From: Dyella acidisoli
GTDB taxonomy: Bacteria; Pseudomonadota; Gammaproteobacteria; Xanthomonadales; Rhodanobacteraceae
DNA: 64,000 nt
Direction: 5' to 3'
Assembly (NCBI RefSeq): GCF_030160295.1
Contig: NZ_BSOB01000037.1
Location: forward strand, 22,460-86,459
Each line of letters starts with the position of its first letter. The stretch's first letter is position 1. Under the pieces are notes generated by a model. That model saw only the letters and a program-made list of their open reading frames with translations, made no database searches and was not told where the DNA came from. The translations under genes were made by a program, and so were the position numbers. Positions 38,024-46,774 of the stretch are shown one piece after another.

Positions 38024-38093
38024 GACGGGTCTCCACTACGTTCCATCACATCCAGCGTAATCCAGCCAGCTCGCGCATGCATGCTGCATGACG

Positions 38094-38969
38094 TCACGCC
38101 GGCAGCGGAATGAATTCCTCTTCGTCGCCCACTACTTTGTCGAAACGCTGCGCGGCCCAGTCTGCCTTGGCCTGCTCGATACGCTCGCGTGAACTCGATA
38201 CGAAGTTCCACCAAAGGTGCCGCTCGCCATCCAACGGCGCGCCGCCGAAGAACATCACGCGGCTGTCGATCTTCGCGCGCACAGCAGGAGCGGATGAGCC
38301 CGTCTGCACAGCCATCTGCGCCGGCCCAAGAGCGAGATCGCCCCAACTTACCTCGCCTTCGATCACGTGCACGCCGCGTTCGGCATGCTCTTCCGGCAGT
38401 GGGATTTCGGCCCCTGCTTCCAGGCGCGCTTCAATGAAGAACATCGGTGCAAACACTTTTACCGGCGATGCGCTGCCATAAGCGGTGCCTGCGATCAGCG
38501 CCAGCTCCGCGCCGGGCTTGCGAATGCGCGGCAGGCTCGCGGCATCGTGATGATGGAACTCGGGCGCCACTTCTTCGTGTTCTTTCGGCAGGGCCACCCA
38601 AACCTGGATGCCATGCATGCGTTGTCCGCTCTTGCGCGCATCCGGCGGGGTACGTTCCGAATGGGCGATGCCACGGCCGGCGGTCATCCAGTTCACCGCG
38701 CCGGGTGTGATATCGGCCACGCTGCCAACGCTGTCGCGATGACGAATGCTGCCCTCAAACAACCATGTGACGGTAGCCAGGCCGATATGCGGATGCGGCC
38801 TCACGTCCAGGCCTTTACCTGGCGCAAAGTCTGCGGGTCCCATGTGGTCGTAGAACACGAACGGTCCAACATGGCGGGCCAACAGCACCGGCAACATGCG
38901 CCGTACGACGAAGCCATCGCCGAGATCGTGCAGACGGGCGTTTTCGATCAGGGTTGGCGTGGCTTGCAT
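38094..38969 (-). CDS. Pirin-family bicupin protein
   Basis: 291 residues from MQATPTLIENARLHDLGDGFVVRRMLP (ATG 38967-38969). The N-terminal cupin has the metal-binding PHPHIGLATVTWLFEG (His-x-His plus downstream His and Glu in GRGIAHSERT). The C-terminal cupin ends in LWWNFVSSSRERIEQAKADW. Bacterial pirins include quercetin 2,3-dioxygenases and redox-linked regulators. It lies 13 bp downstream of the XenA-like gene and is probably cotranscribed with it. Confidence 0.9.
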   Translation of the reverse strand: MQATPTLIENARLHDLGDGFVVRRMLPVLLARHVGPFVFYDHMGPADFAPGKGLDVRPHPHIGLATVTWLFEGSIRHRDSVGSVADITPGAVNWMTAGRGIAHSERTPPDARKSGQRMHGIQVWVALPKEHEEVAPEFHHHDAASLPRIRKPGAELALIAGTAYGSASPVKVFAPMFFIEARLEAGAEIPLPEEHAERGVHVIEGEVSWGDLALGPAQMAVQTGSSAPAVRAKIDSRVMFFGGAPLDGERHLWWNFVSSSRERIEQAKADWAAQRFDKVVGDEEEFIPLPA

Positions 38970-38982
38970 GCGCGTGTTCCGT

Positions 38983-40041
38983 TTACCAGGCGCGTTGATA
39001 TTGCGCCGGTGGCGTAAGGGTTGCACCTAGTTCCTGTGCAGCACGGCGTGGGAAATACGGATCGCGCAGACTGGCGCGCGCGATCAGCACCACATCCGCC
39101 GCACCACCCGCGATGATGCCATCCGCCTGCGCCGGCTCGGTAATCAGGCCGACCGCGCCGGTAGCGATGCCGGCCTCCTGTCGAATACGCGCCGCAAACG
39201 GCACCTGATAACCGGGACCAAGCGGAATCTTTACATGCGGTACCAGGCCGCCGCTGGAGACGTCGACCAGATCCACGCCAAGTGCGGATAGCTGGCTCGC
39301 CAGGCGCACGCTATCGTCGATGGTCCAGCCGTGATCCGCCCAGTCCGTCGCGGAGATGCGCAGCCAAAGCGGCAAATGGTCCGGCCACACTTCGCGCACG
39401 GCTGCAATCACTTCCCGCACCAGGTGCGTGCGGTTCTCGAAACTGCCGCCATAGGCGTCACTGCGTTGATTGCTCAGCGGCGACAGGAACTGATGCAGCA
39501 GATAGCCATGCGCACCATGCAGTTCGATCAGTTTGAAGCCAGCTTCCTTCGCGCGCACCGCTGCCGCGCGAAAATCCGCTACGACCTTGCGTATGCCATC
39601 GCTATCCAGGGCTTGCGGCACATGCCAGTCCTGGTCAAACGGAATCGCCGAGGGCGCCACGGTTTGCCACGCGCCTTGCTCCGCAGTCAGCGGACCACCG
39701 CCTTCCCACGGACGCAACACGCTGGCCTTGCGCCCCGCATGCGCCAGCTGTATGCCCGGAACAGCGCCTTGTTCGGCGATGAATGCAGCAATGGGTCGCC
39801 ACGCATCAACGTGTTTACCGTTCCAGATGCCGGCGTCGTGGGCAGAAATGCGACCTTCCGGCGATACCGCACTAGCTTCTGTAATCACCACACCCGCACC
39901 ACCCACAGCCCGGCTGCCAAGATGCGCGGCATGCCATTGATTCGGCACACCGTCGTGCGCGGAGTATTGGCACATCGGCGAGATCACGATGCGATTGCGC
40001 AGCGTCAGGCTTCGCTGGGCATAGGGTTCGAACAGCTTCAT
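38983..40041 (-). CDS. Old-yellow-enzyme NADH:flavin oxidoreductase (XenA/YqjM type)
   Basis: 352 residues, FMN-binding TIM barrel. Cys24 in ISPMCQYSAHDG is the redox-tuning Cys of the YqjM/XenA class. Substrate-binding His-x-x-His is in ELHGAHGYLLHQFLSPLSNQRSDAYGGS, and FMN phosphate binding is in the GAVGLIT and LIARASLRDPYF blocks. It reduces activated C=C bonds and nitro compounds with NAD(P)H. It forms an apparent two-gene unit with pirin; both suit aromatic or electrophile metabolism. Confidence 0.93.
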   Translation of the reverse strand: MKLFEPYAQRSLTLRNRIVISPMCQYSAHDGVPNQWHAAHLGSRAVGGAGVVITEASAVSPEGRISAHDAGIWNGKHVDAWRPIAAFIAEQGAVPGIQLAHAGRKASVLRPWEGGGPLTAEQGAWQTVAPSAIPFDQDWHVPQALDSDGIRKVVADFRAAAVRAKEAGFKLIELHGAHGYLLHQFLSPLSNQRSDAYGGSFENRTHLVREVIAAVREVWPDHLPLWLRISATDWADHGWTIDDSVRLASQLSALGVDLVDVSSGGLVPHVKIPLGPGYQVPFAARIRQEAGIATGAVGLITEPAQADGIIAGGAADVVLIARASLRDPYFPRRAAQELGATLTPPAQYQRAW

Positions 40042-40095
40042 GGCGGCACCGTCACGACTAACGAAACCGTCAACATGGCGGCGATTGAAAGATCA

Positions 40096-40992
40096 TCAAG
40101 TACGGGTATCGGAAGACGTGTCCATCCAGTCCACCCATTGCGCAGCGATGCCATCGGGCACTTTCATCCAGGTGAAATGATCCGCAGCCTGCCCCGCCAG
40201 CTGATCCGGGGTGACAATCCCGACGTGCTTTATTGCCCGCGGCATCTTCTCCAGCAGCCAAGCCAGAGAAGCCGATGGGGCAAGCCAGTCGTCACGCAGG
40301 CGCAATGCCAGTACCGGCAAGTGCAATGCCGCAAGCTGCTGTTCGAAATCGACCGCCATGCCGTGCGCGGCATAGTGCCCGGTGCGCCCGCTGCGCGACC
40401 AATCCGCAATCACACCACGCGCTTCGTTGCCACCAAAGCCAAGACGTCTTCCCGGCAGATAGCCAAGCAGTTGCGACAGCGGAGTGACCAACGCGAACGC
40501 TGCAAGAAGCCATGGCGCATACGCAAAGGTTCGCCAATAAGGCGCTCCACTCGCTACCAGCGCGATGCCGGCAACCTCATCGCTATGAAGGCTGGCATAG
40601 AGACACGCCAGCTGACCGCCAAGACTGTGGCCGCCAATCCATACCGTTGCTTGCGGCCAGCGTGCACGGGCCTCACGCATACCTGCTGCCACATCCGCCT
40701 CAAGCAACTGGCGATAATTCCAGTCACTGCGTCGGCCGGCACGATGATCGCTGGAGCCGATACCACGCCATTCGTGCAAAGCCATCGCAATGCCATGCGC
40801 GGCAAACGCTTCCGCCAAGGGTAGATAGTGTTTCGCTGGCACGCCCATGGCAGGCAGCCAATACATCACCCGCTTTGGATAATCGAAGGGCTGCACGCAG
40901 ATCAATTCGCTGCGCGCACCGTCTGTCGCCACGACAGGCGTAATGAGGGTGGAGATGGAATGCGTCGAAGACGAATCAGGAAAGGCGGACAT
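40096..40992 (-). CDS. Alpha/beta hydrolase
   Basis: 298 residues from MSAFPDSSSTHSIS (ATG 40990-40992). WIGGHSLGGQLACLYAS provides the nucleophile elbow G-H-S-L-G. The oxyanion region is WLPAMGVPAKHYLPLAEAFA, and candidate Asp (LRLRDDWLAP) and His (ADHFTWMKVP) complete a triad. It resembles YheT/serine-aminopeptidase-like predicted hydrolases. No signal peptide. Substrate unknown. It lies 54 bp upstream of the OYE gene on the same strand. Confidence 0.84.
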   Translation of the reverse strand: MSAFPDSSSTHSISTLITPVVATDGARSELICVQPFDYPKRVMYWLPAMGVPAKHYLPLAEAFAAHGIAMALHEWRGIGSSDHRAGRRSDWNYRQLLEADVAAGMREARARWPQATVWIGGHSLGGQLACLYASLHSDEVAGIALVASGAPYWRTFAYAPWLLAAFALVTPLSQLLGYLPGRRLGFGGNEARGVIADWSRSGRTGHYAAHGMAVDFEQQLAALHLPVLALRLRDDWLAPSASLAWLLEKMPRAIKHVGIVTPDQLAGQAADHFTWMKVPDGIAAQWVDWMDTSSDTRT

Positions 40993-41013
40993 TGGCTCAG
41001 CATAACCTAGAGA

Positions 41014-41044
41014 TACAAAAAGGCCGGCGAGTACGCCGGCCTTC
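41014..41044 (-). terminator. Terminator of the first cold-shock gene
   Basis: AAGGCCGGCG agta CGCCGGCCTT, followed on the minus strand by a T5 run; 21 bp after the csp stop. Confidence 0.87.
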
Positions 41045-41064
41045 AAGTCATTAAGCGCCAAAGA

Positions 41065-41277
41065 CTAACCCGTGGTCACTTCATCCGCCTGTAACCCCTT
41101 TTGTCCTTGCACCACTTTGAACTCGACCTTCTGGCCTTCTTTCAGGCTCTTGAAACCATTGCCCTGGATTGCACGGAAATGCACGAACACATCGGGGCCA
41201 TTGGCGCGGCTGATAAAACCGAAACCCTTGGCATCGTTAAACCATTTCACTGTGCCTGTTTCGCGTTGTTCCGACAT
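41065..41277 (-). CDS. Cold-shock domain protein (copy 1)
   Basis: 70 residues, a single OB-fold cold-shock domain. [17 protein letters not shown] contains RNP1 and [13 protein letters not shown]2. It binds single-stranded RNA/DNA and melts mRNA structure. It differs from copy 3 (42053-42262) at only about ten positions, so the two are recent paralogues. A long untranslated leader follows from the next plausible promoter region about 160 bp upstream, as in cspA genes. Confidence 0.96.
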   Translation of the reverse strand: MSEQRETGTVKWFNDAKGFGFISRANGPDVFVHFRAIQGNGFKSLKEGQKVEFKVVQGQKGLQADEVTTG

Positions 41278-41438
41278 AAATCACTCCGTATTCAAACATC
41301 GAACTTTTGAGACCAGTCGGCCCGCCCGAGCCGACGGCTTACTGGGCATGCCGAGATCGGGTGGGAGCATGCGGGTTCAAAACCGCATGGCGAACGCGCC
41401 TAACCGAGCAGACACAGTAAACACAGGATAATCACTTC

Positions 41439-41468
41439 CGTGAAATGAAATGTGATGGGAAATTCACG
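41439..41468 (-). promoter_or_regulatory. 30-bp inverted-repeat element upstream of csp copy 1
   Basis: CGTGAA-N18-TTCACG, with a conserved interior (TGTGATGG.AAATTCACGCG on the plus strand). It lies about 162-191 bp before the start codon, and a TATCCT-like -10 sits 8 bp past the element on the minus strand. The same element at the same distance precedes copy 2. Confidence 0.55.
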
Positions 41469-41500
41469 CGACAGACTCGCTTGGACACCCGCCCAGAAAC

Positions 41501-41531
41501 GAAAAAAGCCAGGCTAAAAGCCTGGCTTTTC
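41501..41531 (-). terminator. Terminator of the second cold-shock gene
   Basis: AAAAGCCAGGC taaaa GCCTGGCTTTT hairpin with a T run on the minus strand, 20 bp after the stop. Confidence 0.88.
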
Positions 41532-41550
41532 CGCCATTGGAATAACCGGG

Positions 41551-41760
41551 TCAGAGCACCGATACATCTTCCGCTTGCAAGCCTTTCGGTCCCTGCTTTA
41601 CCTCGAACTGGACTTTCTGGCCTTCCTTCAGTGTTCGGAAGCCGTCGCCCTTGATCGATTTGAAATGCACAAACAGGTCACCGCCTTTGTCACTACTGAT
41701 GAACCCGTATCCCTTGGCGTCGTTGAACCACTTGACTGTGCCCGTTGCCTTATCCGACAT
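41551..41760 (-). CDS. Cold-shock domain protein (copy 2)
   Basis: 69 residues, the most divergent of the three: [27 protein letters not shown] with RNP1 KGYGFI and RNP2 LFVHF. Separate terminator and probable own promoter, so the three genes look like independent transcription units that arose by tandem duplication. Confidence 0.96.
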   Translation of the reverse strand: MSDKATGTVKWFNDAKGYGFISSDKGGDLFVHFKSIKGDGFRTLKEGQKVQFEVKQGPKGLQAEDVSVL

Positions 41761-41918
41761 GACTTACCCCATCCATTCAAGCGCTAACTTTAAGAAAACC
41801 GCTGCCCACCCGAGCAAGCGGCTACCGGCACGCCGATATCCCAATCGCACGCTTCGCCATACATGCTTAGCGAACACGCAGTTGCCGGCCAGCCAGTGGC
41901 GCAAAGCATAGTGATTTT

Positions 41919-41948
41919 CGTGAATCGATATGTGATGGAAAATTCACG
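41919..41948 (-). promoter_or_regulatory. 30-bp inverted-repeat element upstream of csp copy 2
   Basis: CGTGAA-N18-TTCACG, the same spacing and interior core as at 41439-41468, and 159-188 bp before the start. A TATGCT -10-like hexamer sits 8 bp past the element on the minus strand, in register with copy 1. A looser relative (CGTGA...TGTGATG) lies at 42511-42527 upstream of copy 3. Confidence 0.55.
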
Positions 41949-41989
41949 CGCCCAATCACATTCGCTAATCGCAGCTTTAATTTGCGCGC

Positions 41990-42023
41990 ACAAAAAAGCC
42001 GGGCATTAGCCCGGCTTTTTTTA
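41990..42023 (-). terminator. Terminator of the third cold-shock gene
   Basis: AAAAAAGCCGGGC atta GCCCGGCTTTTTT, a symmetric hairpin with A/T runs on both sides, 30 bp after the stop. Confidence 0.9.
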
Positions 42024-42052
42024 AATCGATCTATCTCGATCTATCTTGGCAA

Positions 42053-42262
42053 TTAGGCCGGAATCACTTCATCGGCTTGCAGACCCTTCTGGCCCTGCAC
42101 CACCTTGAAGCTCACCTTTTGGCCTTCCTGCAGGCTCTTGAAGCCATTGCCCTGGATCGCGCGGAAATGCACGAAAACATCCGGGCCATTGTCGCGGCTG
42201 ATGAAGCCGAAACCTTTGGCATCGTTGAACCATTTGACGGTACCGATCTGACGATCAGACAT
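42053..42262 (-). CDS. Cold-shock domain protein (copy 3)
   Basis: 69 residues: [27 protein letters not shown], then [32 protein letters not shown], nearly the same as copy 1. Single cold-shock domain with intact RNP1 and RNP2. It is divergent from a small lipoprotein gene across 284 bp. Confidence 0.96.
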   Translation of the reverse strand: MSDRQIGTVKWFNDAKGFGFISRDNGPDVFVHFRAIQGNGFKSLQEGQKVSFKVVQGQKGLQADEVIPA

Positions 42263-42546
42263 TGTTGCTCACTCCAAACTCAAGTTTTCAAACATACAAA
42301 AGAGACTCGGCCCCGCAAGCGGAGCCTGCTTACTGGTGTGCAAAGGAAAACCCAAGGGGGTGAAGCGATGAGGCAGATCGTAATCAGCTGCATCGGGTCA
42401 CGTGACTCTGGTGACCTGGCAAACACAGTGTGCGCATCATACCCGCAAATGAAGGCGTAAAGCGACTAGGCATTCAGGAGCCGTCTTTAATGCCCAACGG
42501 GTATGCTTAACGTGATCAATTGTGATGACTTTGTGAATGATGATCC

Positions 42547-42942
42547 ATGAAACAAGATAATGCGACAGGTATCTTTCGATGGACTGACCTGGCCAGAACG
42601 GGGCTTTTGGTATCCACCCTGTTTCTTTTCGGATGCAGCCACGCGGTTAAAAAACCCGTCCCGCCCGCCACTTCCGTCTCCCCAGCCATCACTGGCATCG
42701 CCCCCTGCGATACCTATCTGAACACCTATCTCGCTTGCCACCGCGCGGCCGGCACCTACCCGGCTGATGCGCTGCAAACGCACTACCAGGCGATGCGCGA
42801 CACGCTGCTGCAGGAAGCCGGCGATCCTGGCGTACGCCCGTATCTGGCCAGCCGCTGCGAGGGGCTGACCCAGCAATTGCACGATGCCCTGCAAAGCCGT
42901 GCCTGTACCGACCCGGCTTCCGGCGGCCCAACCCCGCATTGA
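42547..42942 (+). CDS. Small hypothetical lipoprotein
   Basis: 131 residues. An unusually long basic N-region (MKQDNATGIFRWTDLAR) precedes a hydrophobic stretch and lipobox LFLFGC, so Cys30 would be lipidated. The mature part has four further cysteines (CDTYL, ACHRA, RCEGL, ACTDP), enough for two disulfides in a helical periplasmic domain. No family recognised. A longer than usual n-region makes the start slightly uncertain. Confidence 0.7.
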   Translation: MKQDNATGIFRWTDLARTGLLVSTLFLFGCSHAVKKPVPPATSVSPAITGIAPCDTYLNTYLACHRAAGTYPADALQTHYQAMRDTLLQEAGDPGVRPYLASRCEGLTQQLHDALQSRACTDPASGGPTPH

Positions 42943-42944
42943 CG

Positions 42945-44204
42945 TCAACCACGCCAGTGCGCGCGTAATGCAGATGCCACCTGCGCGGGACGGCATCGTC
43001 CAAGTCGGATCTTGGGCGTGCCATGCCAGACCGCGGTCGTCGCGATCGCTTGCGCCATGTCCGCCAGCATCCGCTCGGTCGGCGTCACACCCTCTTCCAG
43101 AAACAAGGCTTTGACCTCGAACACGCCTTCAGCCCGATGCGCTTTGGCATCAAGGCGCCCAATCAACCGTCCGCGATGCAGAATCGGCAGAACGTAGTAC
43201 CCGTAACGCCGCTTGGCCGCAGGCACGTAGCATTCGATCGTGTAATCGAAATCGAACATGGCACGCACGCGCGCTCGATCCCACACGAGTGGATCGAAAG
43301 GCGAAAGCAACGCGGTATGCGTTGCGCGCAAACGGCCCTCACGCGCGCTATCCAGCAACGCAGCATGATCACGATGCACGTATGCGGCGCTATCCCAACC
43401 AGCCACCTCCACGCGCAACAAATCACCGGATGACACCAACGGGGCAAGTTCGCGTTCGTCCACCGCGGGCTTCAGGCGGAAATAGTCGGCAATCCATCGC
43501 GCTTGTGTGATACCAAGCGCGCGCACGCTATCGAGAATGAAATGCTTCCGCAGCGTATCCCGGGACAAACTCGATACTGAAGCATTGATCGGCGGATCCA
43601 ATTTGGCCAGCACGCGTTCGGCCAGGTCGTACACGCGCTGGAAGCGTTCCCGACGCGTCACCATCAATTCGCCGGAAGCAAACCATGCTTCCAGCCAGCG
43701 CTTTTCCGGCTTCCACTCCCACCAGCCCGAAACACCGCGATCCGCACGTTCGAAATCGGAAGCGCGCACCGGCCCAGAAGCGCGTACGCGTTCGAGCAAG
43801 GCATGCATTTCCTGCAAGTTGGCGTCGCGTGCACGCGCCGCATGCTTATCCGCCCAATGATTGCTTTCCGCCTGTGCACGCCATGACCGATGCAGGCCGA
43901 TGTCGGCTGCGGTAACAAAACAAGCTTCGTGTGCCCAGCATTCGGCAATACGCCCGGATTCTAGCGATTCTTCCAACCAAGCTTGCGGGTAATCGCCTAG
44001 TCGCGCGTACAACACCAGATAAGGACTGCGTGCGACGACATGAATGCTGTCAATCTGCAGCAAGCGCATGCGCTGGATCGTGGCGATAAGATCTTCGCGC
44101 CGTGCGCGTCGACGTGGTGCTTGCAGTAATCCTTGCGCCGCCAACTGCAACACTCGCGCCTTAGAGAGTGTTAGAGCTTTCTTGCCCAGTAAGAGTTCAT
44201 TCAA
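42945..44204 (-). CDS. YcaQ/AlkX-type winged-helix DNA glycosylase (HTH_42)
   Basis: 419 residues. The N-terminal ALTLSKARVLQLAAQGL and RLLQIDSIHVVARSPYLVLYARLGDY contain the QxD active motif (Q50-I51-D52) of the YcaQ branch. Tandem winged helices follow, with LSPFDPLVWDRARV and FDFDYTIECYVPAAKRRYGYYVLPIL at the end. E. coli YcaQ (AlkX) unhooks interstrand DNA cross-links from nitrogen mustards, while the AlkZ branch with QxQ acts on azinomycin adducts. The specificity is by family only. Confidence 0.9.
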   Translation of the reverse strand: MNELLLGKKALTLSKARVLQLAAQGLLQAPRRRARREDLIATIQRMRLLQIDSIHVVARSPYLVLYARLGDYPQAWLEESLESGRIAECWAHEACFVTAADIGLHRSWRAQAESNHWADKHAARARDANLQEMHALLERVRASGPVRASDFERADRGVSGWWEWKPEKRWLEAWFASGELMVTRRERFQRVYDLAERVLAKLDPPINASVSSLSRDTLRKHFILDSVRALGITQARWIADYFRLKPAVDERELAPLVSSGDLLRVEVAGWDSAAYVHRDHAALLDSAREGRLRATHTALLSPFDPLVWDRARVRAMFDFDYTIECYVPAAKRRYGYYVLPILHRGRLIGRLDAKAHRAEGVFEVKALFLEEGVTPTERMLADMAQAIATTAVWHGTPKIRLGRCRPAQVASALRAHWRG

Positions 44205-44353
44205 AAGAAGAAACCTTCACTTAATGGTGACATGCCTATTTTGCTGGCATTTAAAGCTGCATTGCTAACGTGCATTTGCAGCTTGGTGGGTCGACGAGCA
44301 ATGCCAACGGCAACCTTGCAGGCCTATATCAAGCGCTGCACGGAGCCCTCGCA

Positions 44354-44764
44354 ATGAAAAAACGCATCTCTACATTGTTCTGTATCTTCGGCACAAGCCT
44401 GCTTATGGCAGGGTCCGCACTGGCGCAAACGCAAAGCCAACCGATGCCGACACAGCCGGCACCATCCACCCAAACTACGACCAGCCCGACACCGTCCACT
44501 ACGCCTTCATCCTCGGCCGCTACTGGCAACAGCGCGACGTACAACACGTCACAGGGCCAGGTCACCATCAATTCCACGGTACCTACCACTCAGCCTGCCA
44601 TGTCGCCCCCATCGTTCGAGCAACTGGCGAACGGCAAGAAGTACATCACCAAGGACGATGCCAATGCGTATCCGCCACTGGCCAATGACTTCCTGTACGC
44701 ATCCAACAATGGAAGCCGCATCTCCAAAGCGCAATACGAGCATTGGTTGAAAGACCTGAGATAA
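44354..44764 (+). CDS. Secreted protein with degenerate EF-hand-like pair
   Basis: 136 residues from ATG 44354 with GGAG upstream (the longer frame lacks one). Signal peptide about 1-24 (AGSALAQ), then a Gln/Thr/Pro/Ser-rich linker to about 85. The C-terminal domain FEQLANGKKYITKDDANAY...FLYASNNGSRISKAQYEHW aligns with two EF-hands, but the acidic positions 1 and 5 are lost, so calcium binding is doubtful. Probably periplasmic. It is followed by a terminator and then by the OMPLA gene. Confidence 0.72.
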   Translation: MKKRISTLFCIFGTSLLMAGSALAQTQSQPMPTQPAPSTQTTTSPTPSTTPSSSAATGNSATYNTSQGQVTINSTVPTTQPAMSPPSFEQLANGKKYITKDDANAYPPLANDFLYASNNGSRISKAQYEHWLKDLR

Positions 44765-44788
44765 ATAACCTTCTTTCAATCACCCGTT

Positions 44789-44822
44789 ATGCCGGCCATC
44801 CTTCGATGGCCGGCTTTTTTTG
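44789..44822 (+). terminator. Terminator before pldA
   Basis: GCCGGCCATC ctt CGATGGCCGGC hairpin followed by T8; 25 bp after the EF-hand-like gene. Confidence 0.9.
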
Positions 44823-44886
44823 TACTCGCACACAAGGTGGCTAGACTTGGCACAGCCGCGCCCGGATTGGCGCTCGGGGAGCTTCC

Positions 44887-45969
44887 ATGAATTATCGGAT
44901 CAGCTGTCTATTGTTAGGCGTAAGCGCCAGCTTGGGATTCTCGCCGCTGCACGCTCAGCACATCGATCCCGCCGACATCAAGGCTTGCACAGGCATCAAC
45001 AGCGACGCACAGCGGCTTATCTGCTACGACCGCGCCACTGGGCGCACTCAAATGCCCGCTGCACAGAAACGCATCACGCCGAGTGCTACGCAGGACACCG
45101 CTGCTTTTCATCGCGAACGCGAAACCGCTGCTGCAACCGGCAACGTGTCTCCACCGCTTTCGCTGCTGGACAGCCGCTGGGAGCTTTCACCAGACAGCAA
45201 GTTAGGTACGTTCAACCTGCGTGGTTATCAACCCATTTACGTGCTGCCATTCTTCGGTACCACGCACCAGAACAACCTGCCGTACAGCCCGAATCCGGTT
45301 AACGCGGTGCAGATGCCGACGGGCATGCAGAATATAGAGGGTAAGTTCCAGCTCAGCTTGAAAACCAAGATCTGGCAAGGTGTATTCGGCGACACGGGCG
45401 ATCTGTGGGTGGGGTACACCCAGGATTCTTATTGGCAGGTTTACAACGCCAAGCATTCCCGCCCGTTCCGCGAGACCGATTATCAGCCCGAGGCCATGCT
45501 GGTGTTCAACACCGATTACCAGGTATTCGGCTGGGACGGACGGTTGCTCAGCATCGGCCTCAATCACCAATCCAATGGTCAATCCGATCCGCTCTCCCGC
45601 AGCTGGAACCGCGTGATGGCGCAGATCGGTTTCGAACGCGCGAATTGGACGATCATGTTCCGCCCGTGGTGGCGCATTCCCGAACAGGCCAAAGACGATA
45701 ACAATCCGGACATCAGCAATTACATCGGCCGTGCGGATGTGCAAGTCATCCACGAATGGCAAGGCCAGGAATTCAGCTTGATGCTGCGCGACTCACTGCG
45801 CGGCGGTAGCCACCAGCACGGCGCGGCGCGCTTTACCTGGAGCTTCCCGCTAGCTGGCAACTTCCGCGGGTACATGGAGCTGTTCAAAGGCGATGGCGAG
45901 AACATACTCGACTACAACCACAACGCCACGTATCTGGGTGTAGGGGTTTCGTTGCTGGACTGGTACTGA
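44887..45969 (+). CDS. pldA: Outer-membrane phospholipase A (OMPLA)
   Basis: 360 residues. Signal peptide 1-23 (PLHAQ), a 75-residue N-terminal extension including ACTGINSDAQRLICYDRATG, then a 12-strand barrel. The catalytic triad is in GLNHQSNGQSDPLSRSWNR: His227, Ser229 and Asn241, with exactly the spacing of E. coli H142, S144 and N156. The C-terminal VSLLDWY ends in an aromatic residue, as expected for Bam substrates. It hydrolyses phospholipids that reach the outer leaflet, activated by calcium-dependent dimerisation. Confidence 0.95.
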   Translation: MNYRISCLLLGVSASLGFSPLHAQHIDPADIKACTGINSDAQRLICYDRATGRTQMPAAQKRITPSATQDTAAFHRERETAAATGNVSPPLSLLDSRWELSPDSKLGTFNLRGYQPIYVLPFFGTTHQNNLPYSPNPVNAVQMPTGMQNIEGKFQLSLKTKIWQGVFGDTGDLWVGYTQDSYWQVYNAKHSRPFRETDYQPEAMLVFNTDYQVFGWDGRLLSIGLNHQSNGQSDPLSRSWNRVMAQIGFERANWTIMFRPWWRIPEQAKDDNNPDISNYIGRADVQVIHEWQGQEFSLMLRDSLRGGSHQHGAARFTWSFPLAGNFRGYMELFKGDGENILDYNHNATYLGVGVSLLDWY

Positions 45970-46008
45970 GCCCTGTTTCTTTTTCCGACTACGAAACTGC
46001 CTTGGTGA

Positions 46009-46147
46009 ATCCCTCTCCCTACGGGAGAGGGTGCCGAGAGGCGGGTGAGGGTTCGGGCGAAGCGCGATGCCATCGTCTTGCGCAAGTAGTGACAATCACG
46101 CGCTGATCGCACCCTCACCCCAACCCCTCTCCCGAGGGGAGAGGGGC
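46009..46147. repeat. Composite REP/BIME-like element
   Basis: CCCTCTCCCTACGGGAGAGGG at the left and CCCTCACC-CCTCTCCCGAGGGGAGAGGGG at the right. The spacer shares GAGGGTTCG, GCGCAAG.TAG and CTGATCGCACCCTCA with 18766-18903, so the whole ~138-bp unit, not only the palindromes, is repeated. Confidence 0.75.
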
Positions 46148-46164
46148 TCGATCTGCACTTCGGA

Positions 46165-46647
46165 TCAGTGATGATGCCCACCCGGCCCATGCACATGCCC
46201 GTGCGCCAGTTCTTCCGCACTCGCTTCGCGCACTTCGGTCACATGAATGTCGAAATGCAGCGTCTGTCCGGCCAGGGGATGGTTGCCGTCGATATGCACG
46301 GTCTCGCCGTCGACCTGGGTGACGGTGACATGCACCACGCCCTGCGGGCCGTGAGCCTGGAACTGCATACCAGGCTGAATATCGTCAACGCCTTGGAATG
46401 CTTCGCGCGGCACCGCCTGCACCAGTTCGGCGTGATGTACACCGTAGCCTTCAGCGGGAGCGACTTCGACCTTGAATTGGTCGCCGGCCACGCGGCCAGT
46501 CATTGCCTTTTCCAGGCCCGGCACGATCTGGCCGGTGCCGTGCAGGTAGGTCAGCGGCTCGCGCCCTTCGGAGCTATCGAGGACCTGGCCGTTGTCGTCG
46601 GTAAGCGTGTAGTGAAAGGAGGCAACGGAATTTTCGGCGATCTGCAT
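46165..46647 (-). CDS. slyD: FKBP-type peptidyl-prolyl isomerase SlyD
   Basis: 160 residues. FKBP domain halves (MQIAENSVASFHYTLTDDNGQVLDSS and VPGLEKAMTGRVAGDQ) are interrupted by the insert-in-flap chaperone domain (about 69-125). The C-terminal tail AHGHVHGPGGHHH is a short metal-binding His cluster. It accelerates prolyl isomerisation and delivers Ni in some bacteria. It is divergent from the MATE gene across 127 bp. Confidence 0.94.
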   Translation of the reverse strand: MQIAENSVASFHYTLTDDNGQVLDSSEGREPLTYLHGTGQIVPGLEKAMTGRVAGDQFKVEVAPAEGYGVHHAELVQAVPREAFQGVDDIQPGMQFQAHGPQGVVHVTVTQVDGETVHIDGNHPLAGQTLHFDIHVTEVREASAEELAHGHVHGPGGHHH

Positions 46648-46774
46648 GGTGGTCTCGCTGTTTATGGATACGCGCCGACCTTTGCCGACGACGGAATGCG
46701 TAAGGGTAACACCTCACCCCAGTTTGCCGCCCAAAACGTGCCAGAATGCGCCGGCAATCGCCCCCAACTCCCCC

